Shown piece by piece: positions 40,946 to 50,117 of a DNA stretch of 64,000 bases (the stretch's first letter is position 1; the number at the start of each line of letters is the position of its first letter). The notes below the pieces were generated by a model. It did no database searches. It had not been told where the DNA came from and was given only the letters and a program-made list of their open reading frames with translations. The stretch is from Rubrivivax sp. (GTDB lineage Bacteria; Pseudomonadota; Gammaproteobacteria; Burkholderiales; Burkholderiaceae_C): positions 85,184 through 149,183 of the forward strand of contig JALHPF010000010.1 of assembly GCA_022842595.1 (NCBI GenBank), given 5' to 3'. A program made the translations under genes and the position numbers.

Positions 40946-41536
40946 TCAGTTCTCCTCCAGCGGGATGCGACCGGCGCCGCCGTTGGCGATGTCCACGGCT
41001 GCCGCCAGGAAACGCTCGAGCCGGGCGCGCGAGCGTTCAGGCCGGCTGCGCACCGAGGCCAGCACGATGGCGCCGCTGACGGCCAAGCCCGTCAGGTGTT
41101 CGGCGGGTGGCACGACGGGCTGGCCCTCGGGCGCCATGCTGCCGCCGCTCCAGAACGCGCCGACCGCGGCCCAGGCCTCGGGGCTGCGGTACTCGGTCTT
41201 CTCGGCGGCCGCCCACGCCGCGCGGCGCAGGGCTTCCTCGGTCGGTTTGCGCACCCAGGCCTCGGCCGCCATACGCGCTGCGGCGTCGGTGGCCGGCAGC
41301 GCCGCGTCGGGCACGGCCGCCGCGCACATGCAGGCCCACCAGACGGCCTCGCGCTTGGGCAGGGCGTGCGCGCACAGGCGCGCTGCTTCGCTGAGCAGGC
41401 CCTGAGCCTGCAAGCGCGACAGGGCCTCGGCGGCCGTCTGGGCCCCGTTCACCAGGGCCAGGGCGGGCGGCTCGAGTTCAAGCCTGGGAAGCAAGGGCGC
41501 CAGCGGTGTCGCCAGCTTGGGCAGCGGGTTGCTCAC
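40946..41536 (-). CDS. Unknown protein between vgrG and PAAR (possible spike adaptor or accessory)
   Basis: 196 residues from GTG 41536, two bases after the vgrG stop; the longer open frame upstream lies inside vgrG. The protein is mainly helical and Ala-rich (ARLCAHALPKREAVWWAC, AWAAAEKTEYRSPEAWAAVG). No signal peptide and no catalytic motif are visible. It resembles small accessory proteins placed between VgrG and PAAR genes in other T6SS clusters (DUF6931-like, with low certainty). A role as an adaptor or effector chaperone is possible. Confidence 0.6.
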   Translation of the reverse strand: MSNPLPKLATPLAPLLPRLELEPPALALVNGAQTAAEALSRLQAQGLLSEAARLCAHALPKREAVWWACMCAAAVPDAALPATDAAARMAAEAWVRKPTEEALRRAAWAAAEKTEYRSPEAWAAVGAFWSGGSMAPEGQPVVPPAEHLTGLAVSGAIVLASVRSRPERSRARLERFLAAAVDIANGGAGRIPLEEN

Positions 41537-41538
41537 GG

Positions 41539-43554
41539 TCAATTCAGCATCACGATGCCAGCGGTCACCTTGACCATGCCCTGAGCTTCTTCCTTGATGA
41601 TGGCGCCCTTGGTGGCGTGCAGGCTTTGCGCCTCCTCGGTGATCATCGTGCCCTTGATGGTGACGCCCGAGGGCTCGAGCACGATGGTGCTCTGGCCCAC
41701 CTTCAGGGTGATCTTCTTCATCGCCTCCATCGTGATGCTGCCGAGTTCGCACTTCACCGTGACGTCGCCCATCTTGATGATGTGGGCCTCGTTGCCTTCG
41801 TCCAGGGTCTTGGTGTCGTTGCCCTTCTTCACGTTGGTGATGCGGTTGGCCTTCTCCACGGTCAGCGTTTCGTCACCGGTCTTGATGGTCGCGATGCGGT
41901 TGCCGAGTTCGACCGTGAGTGTGTCGTCGGCCTCCTTCACCGTGACCGTGCGGGCGTTCTTGATGATCTCGGTCTGGTCGTGGTCGATGGTGCGCTTCTC
42001 GTCGTTTTCGACTTCGACGGTGAGGTTCTTCTGCGCATGCAGAAGGATTTCCTCGTTGTCCTTCTTGTCCTCGAAACGGAAGATGTTGGCGTCTTCGGCG
42101 CTGTCGGACTTGTAGCTGCGTGTGCGGATGCCGCTCTGCGCGCGGTTCGTGCCCGGCAGGAACGGTGGCTTGGCGTCCTTGCCGTAGACCGATCCGGTGA
42201 CGACCGGGCGGTCGGGGTCGCCGTCGAGGAAGGCCACCAGCACTTCGTCGCCCACGCGCGGCAGGAACCAGGTGCCGCCCCAGGCGCCGGCGGCGGCCTG
42301 CGCCACACGCACCCAGCACGATGAGGCGTCGGTGTCCACGCCCGCGTGGTCCCAGCGGAACCTGATCTTGATGCGGCCGAACTCGTCGACGTGGATCTTC
42401 TCGCCCGAGGGCCCGGTGACCTTCGCGGAATACAGGCCCGCCATCACCGGCCGCGCGTGCACCGGCCTGGGCATCCAGGTGCGGCTGGCCACCGACAGCT
42501 GAAGCCTGGCGCCATAACCCTCGGTTCCGCCCGAGCCCGCAGCCAGGCTCGAAGCGTCGGTGGCGCTGTGCTGCACCGAGGTGACGACGTACTGCGCCGT
42601 GCGGCGGGTGTCGTCCTGCGCCACCACGGCCACGTTCATGCGCACGCCGGCGGCATAACGCGGGTCGCGCGCGGTGGCGGTGAATTCCTCGGAAGCGGTT
42701 TCGCGTTCGCCCATGGCCACCGCGGCGTTGTCCACACCCGGCCGGGTGGCCATGCCGCCCGGCCAATGGAAGACCTTGCCCGGGGCCCACATCGCAGGCT
42801 CGTCGGCGTAGCTCTTGGTGTCGCTGTTCTTGGTCTGCACCACCGAAGGCTGGCTGCGTTCGGCGTCCATGTCCTGCAGGTTCACCGCGGCGGAACGGGC
42901 ACGCTGGGCCACGCACCATTGCTGCAGGTCGAAGAAGCGCGGCGATTCGTGCATGGCCTCGACATCGCCGCCGACGAAGGCCGGAAACCCTGGCGCCGTG
43001 GCGCTGACATGCATGCGGTGTTCGGTCGCCGTGTGGCTGAAGTAGTAGGTCAGGCCGTGCTCTTCCATCAGCCGCGACAGGAAGGCCAGGTCGGTCTCGT
43101 TGAATTGGGTGCAGTAGCCCATGGGCGACAGCGTCGGCAGGATGCCGCGCGCCGGCGCCGCCAGCGCGTGTTCGCCGAGCACGGCGTCGACGATGTCCAT
43201 CACCGACTTGTCCTGGAAGATGCGGCAGTTCTGGCGCAGCCCCAGCCGCCAGATGCCTGGCACCGCCACCAGGCGGTAGCCCATGCGGCCGCTCGGGCCG
43301 GGCCCGACCCGTTCGAATTCGGACACGAAGCCGTGGAAGTGGCGTTCGATGGGCGCCTCGTCGACCACTTCCTTCACCGACACGGTGATGGGCTTGGTGA
43401 GCAAGGCGCTGGGTTTGATCAGCGGGTCGTTGGCGAGAACGTCGACCTCGAAACGAAAGGGCAGACCCAGTTGCTCGACGGCATGCAACCGGGTCGCGAT
43501 CAGCTCATCGCCCGCCAGCGGCGAAGTGATGTGCAGGAGTCTGGGAATTGCCAT
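41539..43554 (-). CDS. vgrG: T6SS spike protein VgrG
   Basis: 671 residues. ATG 43554 begins MAIPRLLHITSPL, the gp27-like start. The gp5-like OB fold shows KIRFRWDH and VRVAQAAAGAWGG. The C-terminus is a beta-helix of short repeats (TLTVEKANRITNVKKGND and similar) with no added effector domain. VgrG trimers form the puncturing spike. The frame continues upstream to 43674, but that segment overlaps the hcp-vgrG hairpin and is non-coding. Confidence 0.95.
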   Translation of the reverse strand: MAIPRLLHITSPLAGDELIATRLHAVEQLGLPFRFEVDVLANDPLIKPSALLTKPITVSVKEVVDEAPIERHFHGFVSEFERVGPGPSGRMGYRLVAVPGIWRLGLRQNCRIFQDKSVMDIVDAVLGEHALAAPARGILPTLSPMGYCTQFNETDLAFLSRLMEEHGLTYYFSHTATEHRMHVSATAPGFPAFVGGDVEAMHESPRFFDLQQWCVAQRARSAAVNLQDMDAERSQPSVVQTKNSDTKSYADEPAMWAPGKVFHWPGGMATRPGVDNAAVAMGERETASEEFTATARDPRYAAGVRMNVAVVAQDDTRRTAQYVVTSVQHSATDASSLAAGSGGTEGYGARLQLSVASRTWMPRPVHARPVMAGLYSAKVTGPSGEKIHVDEFGRIKIRFRWDHAGVDTDASSCWVRVAQAAAGAWGGTWFLPRVGDEVLVAFLDGDPDRPVVTGSVYGKDAKPPFLPGTNRAQSGIRTRSYKSDSAEDANIFRFEDKKDNEEILLHAQKNLTVEVENDEKRTIDHDQTEIIKNARTVTVKEADDTLTVELGNRIATIKTGDETLTVEKANRITNVKKGNDTKTLDEGNEAHIIKMGDVTVKCELGSITMEAMKKITLKVGQSTIVLEPSGVTIKGTMITEEAQSLHATKGAIIKEEAQGMVKVTAGIVMLN

Positions 43555-43668
43555 GCCTTCATGCCTCGTGCGACGGAATGAACCAGCCGACGCCCGCGAC
43601 GCCGCTTGAAGGGGAAGCGCGCCATCGGGGCCCAGCCAGGCCCGGTCCATGCGCGGCGGGTTGACCGG

Positions 43669-43706
43669 GGGCACCGGCCTGGTCGAGGTTCGCCAGGCTG
43701 GTGCCC
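43669..43706 (-). terminator. Strong hairpin between hcp and vgrG
   Basis: Bases 43669-43682 pair with 43693-43706 over 14 positions, with a 10-base loop; on the minus strand there is one A-C mismatch and on the plus strand a G-T pair. It lies 17 bases after the hcp stop, in the hcp-vgrG gap. No T-tract follows. It may act as a partial terminator or mRNA-stabilising structure that keeps hcp transcript high relative to vgrG. Confidence 0.55.
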
Positions 43707-43722
43707 ACCCCCGCCAACGGCG

Positions 43723-44202
43723 TCAGCCTTCCTTGGCCGTCGTCAGGTCGTAAATGTAGTGGCCGGTGGTCTCCGGGGTCAGCTTGTCGCCGACCTTGAT
43801 GTACTCGGCATCGAACTTGGTGAAGTTCAGCGACAGCGATTCGCTGGGCCGGTCGCCGCCGCTGCTGACGCTGTAGCCGCTGACCATCGTGCCCGTCAGG
43901 ATGTACTTCTGAAACGCCTGGTGCGTGCCCGGGCCGTCGGTGCGGGTGATATCGATCTTCACCTCGACACCTTCGCCACCGATGGCTTCCTTCAGCGCCA
44001 GCGGCGAGAAGGCGTCCATGGTCTTGGTCACGGTGATTTCCGACACGCTCGGCGCACTGGCCTCGCGCTTGGACGCGCCGCCCACACCCGCGCTGATGCC
44101 GCGGCCGATGCCCCACTGGAACGAGCCCAGCTCGATCCAGTCCTTGTAGCCCTCGGCGGTGACTTCGCCCTTGAGGTCACCGTACTTCATAAAGATAGCC
44201 AT
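43723..44202 (-). CDS. hcp: T6SS inner tube protein Hcp
   Basis: 159 residues. MAIFMKYGDLKGEVTAEGYKDW is the classical start; IELGSFQWGIGRG and SLNFTKFDAEYI are conserved in Hcp. Hcp hexamers form the expelled tube. A GGAGCGATC sequence supplies the ribosome-binding site. Hairpins flank the gene on both sides (43669-43706 and 44234-44266), suggesting separate mRNA control and high expression. Confidence 0.95.
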   Translation of the reverse strand: MAIFMKYGDLKGEVTAEGYKDWIELGSFQWGIGRGISAGVGGASKREASAPSVSEITVTKTMDAFSPLALKEAIGGEGVEVKIDITRTDGPGTHQAFQKYILTGTMVSGYSVSSGGDRPSESLSLNFTKFDAEYIKVGDKLTPETTGHYIYDLTTAKEG

Positions 44203-44233
44203 GATCGCTCCAACCTTTCATATCGCCGATGGT

Positions 44234-44266
44234 GTCCCCGCTCATCACAAGCTCGGCCGCGGGGAC
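44234..44266. terminator. Hairpin between clpV and hcp
   Basis: GTCCCCGC (44234-44241) and GCGGGGAC (44259-44266) form a perfect 8-bp stem with a 17-base loop, two bases past the clpV stop. No T-tract is present. It may terminate or attenuate clpV read-through, or protect the hcp mRNA 5' end. Confidence 0.45.
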
Positions 44267-44268
44267 GT

Positions 44269-46938
44269 TCAACCGAGGTCGTACCGGAAGGCTCCGGTCG
44301 ACGGATCCAAGCCAACCTGCACCTGACTGACCGTGGACCCCGAAGCCAGGCGCGCCAGCAGCTGCGCCGAGAGTTCAGGAAGCAGCGAGCGGCTCAGGAT
44401 GTTGTCGATGTTGCGCGCGCCGGATTCCACTTCCTTGCAGCGCGCGACGATCGCGTCGGGCACGGCGTCATCGAAGGTGAAGGGCGTGCCATAGGTTTCC
44501 AACACCCGGCGTCCGATGCTGCGCAGCTTCAGCAGGCAGATCTTCTTCAGGATCTCGTCGCGCAGCGGGTAGTAGATGACGACGTTGCAGCGGCCCAGGA
44601 AAGCCGGCTTGAAGACCTTCAGCAGATCGGGCTGAAGCGCGTCGCGCAGCTGCTCGGGCTCGGGCACCAGGTCGGGGTCGGAACAGAGCTTGGCAATCGT
44701 GTCGGTGCCGGCATTGCTGGTCATGATGATCACGCAATTGCGGAAGTCGATGTCGCGGCCTTCGCCGTCCTTCATCTGGCCTTTGTCGAACACCTGGTAG
44801 AAGACGTCCTGCACGCCAGGGTGCGCCTTTTCCATCTCGTCGAGCAGCACCACCGAATAGGGGCGACGGCGCACGGCTTCGGTGAGCACACCCCCTTCGC
44901 CGTAGCCCACATAGCCGGGTGGCGAACCCATGAGCAGCGAGACCTTGTGCTCTTCCTTGAACTCGCTCATGTTGATGACGGTGAGGTTCTGCTCACCGCC
45001 GTACAACAGCTCGGCCACCGCCAGTGCGGTTTCGGTCTTGCCCACGCCCGAGGTGCCGGCCATCATGAACACGCCGATCGGCTTGCGCGGGTCGGTCAGG
45101 CCGGCACGGCTGGTGCGGATGGCCTGCGCGATGGCGTCGAGCGCGTGGTCCTGGCCGACGACCCGCTCCATCAGCTTGTCCTGCAGCGCCAGCACGGTCT
45201 TGATCTCGTCGGACACCATGCGGCCCACGGGAATGCCGGTCCAGGTGGCCACGACTTCGGCCACGGCCTGGCCGTCGACGACCGGGTGCACCAGCGGCTC
45301 TTCGCCCTGAAGCGTGCGCAGGCTGGTCAGCGTGCCGGCCAGTTCGCGCTGCAGCGCCTGCAGTTCTTCCGCCGCAGCCGCCTCGCTGCCCGGCAGCAGG
45401 TTGACCGACGCCGCCTCGGCGCGCAGGCGCAGGTCACGGATGCTCGCCACGAGTTCCTTTTCCTGGTTCCACTGGGCCGTGAGGGCTTCGAGTTCCGACT
45501 GGGCCTGGGCCTGGTCGGCCAGCAGCGCAGCGTGGCGCTTGGCATGGTCGGTGCCGGTGGCGCTTTCGCGGCTGAGCGCGGCGAGCTCGGTGGTGATGAG
45601 CGCGATGCGGCGAGTGCGGTCTTCGACGGGTGCCGGCACGGCCGCCTGGCTCATGGCGACACGCGCGCAGGCGGTGTCGAGCAGGGAGACACCCTTGTCG
45701 GGCAGCTGGCGCGAAGGGATGAACCTCGCCGAAAGCTTCACCGCGTCTTCGACCGCCTCGTCGAGGATGCGCACGCCGTGGTGCTTTTCCAGCGTGGCCA
45801 CCAGACCCCGCAGCATGGCCGCGGCCAAGGGCTCGGAAGGTTCGTCGACCTTCACGACCTGGAAGCGACGGGTGAGTGCCGCGTCCTTCTCGAAGTACTT
45901 CTTGTATTCGGCCCAGGTGGTGGCGGCGACGCAGCGCAGCTCGCCTCGTGCCAATGCCGGCTTGAGCAGGTTGGCCGCGTCGTTCTGGCCGGCCTGGCCG
46001 CCAGCGCCGATGAGCGTGTGCGCTTCGTCGATGAACATCACGATCGGCGTCGGCGAGGCCTTCACGGTATCGATCACGCCTTTCAGGCGGTTCTCGAATT
46101 CGCCTTTCACGCCCGCACCGGCCTGCAGCAGGCCCAGGTCGAGCGACATCAGCTTCACACCCTTCAGGGCGTCGGGCACGTCGCCCGCGGCGATGCGCAG
46201 CGCCAGGCCTTCGACCACGGCCGTCTTGCCGACACCCGGCTCGCCGGTGAGGATGGGGTTGTTCTGGCGCCGCCGCGTGAGGATGTCGACCATCTGCCGG
46301 ATCTCGGCGTCGCGCCCGAGGATGGGGTCGATCTTGCCGGCCTTGGCCTGCGCTGTGAGGTCGGTGCAGAACTGGTCGAGCGGGCCGCCGCCGCGCGGCG
46401 ACTGCGCTGAACCCCCGGCGACCGCTGCGCCTGCGGCAGCTGGCGCATCGGCGGCCGCGGCTTCGTCGCTGCCGGCCGCCAGCTCGGCCAGGTTGCCGCG
46501 CACACCGGCGGCCGGAACCGCGGTCAGCGTCGGGCAGCTTTCGCGCACGGTGCGCGACAGGGCTTCGTCGGCCAGCAGTGCGGCCAGCATGTGGCCGCTG
46601 CGAATGCGGTTCGAGCCGGCTTCCAGCGACGCGATGATCCAGGCTTCGCGCAGCCAGGTGACGATGTCCGGCGACAGCGCGGGCGGCCGCGCATTGCCGG
46701 TGCGCAGACGGTCGAGTGCGCGGTTGAGTTCGGCCGCAACCTGACCTGCGTCAATCCCCTGCTTGCGGAGGATGGCAGCGATGTCGCTGCCGGAAATTTC
46801 GACGAGCTTGAGCAGCACGTGCTCGATCTCGACGTTGTAGTGGCTGCGCGAAAGCGTGAGCCCGGCTGCTGCTTCCAGCTGTCGCCGGCAGGTTTCAGTG
46901 AGCCTGCCAACCAGAGACTTGAGATCTACGGCAACCAT
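44269..46938 (-). CDS. clpV: T6SS sheath-disassembly ATPase ClpV
   Basis: 889 residues from ATG 46938; the frame further upstream is shadow. A Clp N-domain (LTLSRSHYNVEIEHVLLKL) is followed by two AAA+ modules with P-loops GEPGVGKTAVVEG and GTSGVGKTETAL and a middle coiled coil. ClpV disassembles contracted sheaths, acting on TssB/TssC. It is the start of the hcp-vgrG operon and divergent from tssA; the 188 bases between them contain both promoters and a palindrome. Confidence 0.95.
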   Translation of the reverse strand: MVAVDLKSLVGRLTETCRRQLEAAAGLTLSRSHYNVEIEHVLLKLVEISGSDIAAILRKQGIDAGQVAAELNRALDRLRTGNARPPALSPDIVTWLREAWIIASLEAGSNRIRSGHMLAALLADEALSRTVRESCPTLTAVPAAGVRGNLAELAAGSDEAAAADAPAAAGAAVAGGSAQSPRGGGPLDQFCTDLTAQAKAGKIDPILGRDAEIRQMVDILTRRRQNNPILTGEPGVGKTAVVEGLALRIAAGDVPDALKGVKLMSLDLGLLQAGAGVKGEFENRLKGVIDTVKASPTPIVMFIDEAHTLIGAGGQAGQNDAANLLKPALARGELRCVAATTWAEYKKYFEKDAALTRRFQVVKVDEPSEPLAAAMLRGLVATLEKHHGVRILDEAVEDAVKLSARFIPSRQLPDKGVSLLDTACARVAMSQAAVPAPVEDRTRRIALITTELAALSRESATGTDHAKRHAALLADQAQAQSELEALTAQWNQEKELVASIRDLRLRAEAASVNLLPGSEAAAAEELQALQRELAGTLTSLRTLQGEEPLVHPVVDGQAVAEVVATWTGIPVGRMVSDEIKTVLALQDKLMERVVGQDHALDAIAQAIRTSRAGLTDPRKPIGVFMMAGTSGVGKTETALAVAELLYGGEQNLTVINMSEFKEEHKVSLLMGSPPGYVGYGEGGVLTEAVRRRPYSVVLLDEMEKAHPGVQDVFYQVFDKGQMKDGEGRDIDFRNCVIIMTSNAGTDTIAKLCSDPDLVPEPEQLRDALQPDLLKVFKPAFLGRCNVVIYYPLRDEILKKICLLKLRSIGRRVLETYGTPFTFDDAVPDAIVARCKEVESGARNIDNILSRSLLPELSAQLLARLASGSTVSQVQVGLDPSTGAFRYDLG

Positions 46939-47040
46939 GTGCAATCTTCTCCGGATGTGCTGGCCAAAATGCTGGCGACAAACATCTTGCCGTCTTGTAA
47001 CCAACGTTATCGGATAGCCTCCTGACTGTCCAGCAATGAG

Positions 47041-47059
47041 GTCACAGCCGGCTTGTGAC
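47041..47059. promoter_or_regulatory. Palindromic sequence in the clpV-tssA divergent promoter region
   Basis: GTCACA-N7-TGTGAC (47041-47059) is a near-perfect inverted repeat with a GCCGGC core, in the divergent clpV/tssA gap. It is a reasonable operator for a dimeric regulator acting on both T6SS arms. It is not the CRP consensus, in which the half-sites point the other way. Confidence 0.45.
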
Positions 47060-47126
47060 TTATGACATTGACTAGGGAAAGCCCGATCGGCTTGGATACG
47101 AGTGCCCGAAATTCCATGGAGCAACG

Positions 47127-48218
47127 ATGGATGGCGATGTGATTGATCTCGGTGCCTTGCTCGCGCCACTCGACTCTGGTGAGCAAGGCGCAGGGGTAGA
47201 CCTGCGCAGTGACTTCTCTTCGGCCTCTCCTTACCAGCGGTTGCGCGATGCGCGCGCTGCAGCACGCGCCGAAGAGCGCGCGCGTGATGCCGAAGGCGAT
47301 AGCGAAGGCGTCGAGGCCCTGGGTTGGCGCGATGTGCTCACGATCGGTCAGCAGGCGCTTGCCAAGCAGAGCAAGGACTTCGAGATCGCCGCCTGGTTGA
47401 TCGAAGCACTGGTTCGGGTCCATGGCCTGCCGGGCCTGACCGCTGGCGTGCGGCTGCTCGCCGGGCTGTGCGAGGCTTTCTGGGAGGCGGGCTTCCCGCA
47501 ACCCGACGAGGACGGCCTGGAGGCCCGCTCCTCACCCATCGGCGGACTGTCGGGTGGCAGTGCCGACGGCACGATCATGCAGCCGCTGCGCCGCCTGCCG
47601 CTGTTCCGCCGCGCCGACGGTGCAGGCATCGGCGTCTATCAGTGGGAGCAGGCCGAGCAGGTTTCGACGCTCGACGAGAAGCGGCGCAAGGCGAAGTACG
47701 CTGCCGGCGCACCCGAGATGAAGACACTCGAGGCCGAGGCCAAGCTCGACCGCGCCTACCTCATCGGCCGCGGGCGCGAAACGGCCGCGGCCATCGACGC
47801 CTGGCGTGAACTCGACCGGGTGCTGGAAGCGCGCTTCGGCTCGGACGCGCCGTCGATGCGCAAGGTCAGCGAGCTGCTCGAGCGCATGCTGAAGATCATC
47901 GCCGGCCTCGGCGGCGTGGTCGCCGAGGTCGCCGAAGAAGTCGCCGTCGAGACCGCGGCCGACGGCACGGTGGTGGCGGTCGCGGCAGCCGTGCCCGGCG
48001 CCCTCGTCAGCCGCGAAGCCGCATTGCGCGAACTCGACCGCATCGCCGACTATTTCCGGCGCACCGAACCGCATTCACCGCTGGCCTACACGCTGGAAGA
48101 AGCCGTGCGCCGCGGCCACATGAGCCTGGCCGAACTGCTCGCCGAAGTGCTGCCCGACGCCGCCGTGCGCAACGGCATGCTGCTGCGTCTGGGCATCCGC
48201 ACCGAAGAGACGAAATGA
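47127..48218 (+). CDS. tssA: T6SS protein TssA (ImpA)
   Basis: 363 residues. The ImpA_N region at residues ~30-160 contains GLPGLTAGVRLLAGLCEAFWEAGFP, and the C-terminal part has IADYFRRTEPHSPLAYTLEEAVRR, a common TssA ending. TssA organises baseplate and sheath/tube polymerisation. It is the first gene of the plus-strand operon and overlaps the pseudo-caspase start as ATGA at 48215. Confidence 0.92.
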   Translation: MDGDVIDLGALLAPLDSGEQGAGVDLRSDFSSASPYQRLRDARAAARAEERARDAEGDSEGVEALGWRDVLTIGQQALAKQSKDFEIAAWLIEALVRVHGLPGLTAGVRLLAGLCEAFWEAGFPQPDEDGLEARSSPIGGLSGGSADGTIMQPLRRLPLFRRADGAGIGVYQWEQAEQVSTLDEKRRKAKYAAGAPEMKTLEAEAKLDRAYLIGRGRETAAAIDAWRELDRVLEARFGSDAPSMRKVSELLERMLKIIAGLGGVVAEVAEEVAVETAADGTVVAVAAAVPGALVSREAALRELDRIADYFRRTEPHSPLAYTLEEAVRRGHMSLAELLAEVLPDAAVRNGMLLRLGIRTEETK

Positions 48219-49216
48219 GATCGCTTCGCTTCAACCTGGGTCGCCCTGGCGCCAGGCTCGCGTCGCTGGCATGGCTGGCGTCAGTGGCGGGCGTGTTGGC
48301 CAGCCTGTGGCCGGCGCCGGTGCAGGCACAGCCGCGCCGGCTGGCGCTGGTCATCGGCAACAGCACCTACCCGGCCTGGCCGGCATTGGACGCCTGCCGT
48401 ACGGCCGTCAACGGCATGTCGGCTTCACTGCGCCGCGCCGGCTTCGAGGTCACGGAGCGTGTGAATCCGTCGAACGGCCAGATGGGCTCTGCCATCTCCG
48501 ATTTCGCCGACGCTGTCGGCCGCGGCGGCGACACCGTGGCAGTGGCCTATGTCTGCGGCTATGCGGTGGCGCTCGACAGCCGTGTGTTCCTGATGCCGGC
48601 TTCGGCCAACCTGACGCGCGACACCGACGCCTTGAGCCAGGGCATCCTGAGCCGGCAGTTCGTCAACGCCATGACACGCCCGGGCGCTCGCTCGGGCCTG
48701 ATCCTGCTCGACCTGGTGGCCCTGCCCGGCTCTGCCGGCACCCTGCCCCTGCCCGGCCTGATCGACCCGGCCACACTCGGAGGCAAGGGCTTCGCGGTGG
48801 TGCAGACGCTGGGCGCACTGCCGGCGGGCACCACGGAACTCGCGGCCACGGCCAGTGCCGCCATCACGCCCGGTGCCACCGACTGGAAGGCCGTCACGCA
48901 AAGCCTGCGCAGCAAGCTGCCCTCGTCGGCGCGCAGGGCCGTGCTGGTGCATGACCCGGTGGATGCCGGGCCCGCCAACACGAACGCCAGTACCGCCGCC
49001 ACACCGGCGCCAGCGGCCACGGCACTGGGCGCCGCAGACATGCGGCGCGTCCAGCTGGCGCTGCAGCGCCTGGGTTACTACGGCGGCAAGGTCGACGGCG
49101 TCGTCGGCCCCGACACACTGGCCGCGGTCCGCCGTTACCAGCATGAATTGCGCTCGGAAATGACGGGCCAGTTGAGCGCCGAGCAGGCCGCCCGACTGCT
49201 CAAGGACAGCCAGTAG
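48215..49216 (+). CDS. Exported caspase-like protein with lost catalytic dyad and a peptidoglycan-binding domain
   Basis: 333 residues. A signal peptide (residues 1-38, ending VQAQ) is followed by a caspase p20-like core: RLALVIGNSTYP at ~42-53, VAVAYVCGYAV at ~108-118 and LILLDLVAL at ~162-170. In active caspase-like peptidases these positions read GHG and DxCR; here the His is Tyr116 and the Cys is Val168. A PG_binding_1 domain (LALQRLGYYGGKVDGVVGPDT) ends the protein at ~275-330. The catalytic loss implies a binding or scaffolding role in the periplasm, perhaps holding the T6SS at the cell wall. It is coupled to tssA. Confidence 0.85.
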   Translation: MRSLRFNLGRPGARLASLAWLASVAGVLASLWPAPVQAQPRRLALVIGNSTYPAWPALDACRTAVNGMSASLRRAGFEVTERVNPSNGQMGSAISDFADAVGRGGDTVAVAYVCGYAVALDSRVFLMPASANLTRDTDALSQGILSRQFVNAMTRPGARSGLILLDLVALPGSAGTLPLPGLIDPATLGGKGFAVVQTLGALPAGTTELAATASAAITPGATDWKAVTQSLRSKLPSSARRAVLVHDPVDAGPANTNASTAATPAPAATALGAADMRRVQLALQRLGYYGGKVDGVVGPDTLAAVRRYQHELRSEMTGQLSAEQAARLLKDSQ

Positions 49217-49234
49217 AAGTCAAAGGAAACGCCC

Positions 49235-50107
49235 ATGGGTCTGCGAACCAAATTCAATCTCGTCATGCTCGTGGCCTTCCTGGTCGGCTGGGCCCTGGCC
49301 GGCGTGCTGGCCTACGAACTGTCGTTCTCGAACGCGCGCCGGCAGGTGCTGAGCGAAGCCGCCATCATGAGCGGGCAGGCCACGGCGCTGAGTGAATTCA
49401 CGGTGAAGGAAATCGCGCCGCTGCTGGTGGGGCAGTTCAACCAGCGCTTCCTGCCGCAGTCGGTTCCGGCCTGGGTGGCACAGACCAACTTCCGCACCCT
49501 GCAGGCGAAATTTCCCGACTACTCGTACCGCACCGTCGTCGAGAACCCCACCAACCCCGCCGACCTGCCTTCGGACTGGCAGGCCGAACTCATCCGCACG
49601 CTCAAGCAGAAGCCCGAACTCAAGGAACTGGTGAGCGAACGCGACACGCCGACCGGCCGCATCCTGTCGATCGCACGGCCGATCATCATCACCAACCCGG
49701 CCTGCCTGCAGTGCCATTCGACACCGGCGGCCGCACCCGCCACCATGGTCGACCTGTACGGCCCGAACAACGGCTTCGGCTGGAAGCTCAACGAAGTCAT
49801 CGGCGCACAGATCGTGAGCGTGCCGATGAGCGTGCCCTTCGATGCCGCGCGCCAGACCTTCACCCAGCTGATGATCGGCCTGGGCGTGGTGTTCGCCGTG
49901 ATGATGGTGCTGCTGAACCTGCTGCTGCATTTCGTGATCATCAAGCCCGTACGCGTGATCTCGGCCCAGGCCGTGGCCGTCAGCATGGGCAACATGGAAG
50001 CGCCTGAACTCGTGGTGGGAACCCGCGACGAGATCGGTTCGCTGGCGGAGTCGTTCAACCGCATGCGCCGCAGCCTGGCCAATGCCATGAAGATGCTCAA
50101 CGAGTAA
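49235..50107 (+). CDS. Membrane c-type heme sensor with HAMP domain (DUF3365/Tll0287-like)
   Basis: 290 residues. An N-terminal transmembrane helix (LVMLVAFLVGWALAGVLAYE) precedes a periplasmic domain of about 170 residues with one c-heme site, CLQCH at 157-161. A second transmembrane helix (~210-235) is followed by a HAMP domain and ends after a short cytoplasmic helix. There is no output domain, so the signal probably passes to a partner. The Ser/Thr kinase gene begins ten bases downstream. It is inferred to sense redox state or a gas and to control the kinase. Confidence 0.85.
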   Translation: MGLRTKFNLVMLVAFLVGWALAGVLAYELSFSNARRQVLSEAAIMSGQATALSEFTVKEIAPLLVGQFNQRFLPQSVPAWVAQTNFRTLQAKFPDYSYRTVVENPTNPADLPSDWQAELIRTLKQKPELKELVSERDTPTGRILSIARPIIITNPACLQCHSTPAAAPATMVDLYGPNNGFGWKLNEVIGAQIVSVPMSVPFDAARQTFTQLMIGLGVVFAVMMVLLNLLLHFVIIKPVRVISAQAVAVSMGNMEAPELVVGTRDEIGSLAESFNRMRRSLANAMKMLNE

Positions 50108-50117
50108 GGCACGCACC

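Noticed and set aside
43606..46410. Long plus-strand open frame opposite hcp and clpV
   Set aside because: Shadow of clpV; the minus-strand gene has clear Clp motifs and the opposing frame has none.
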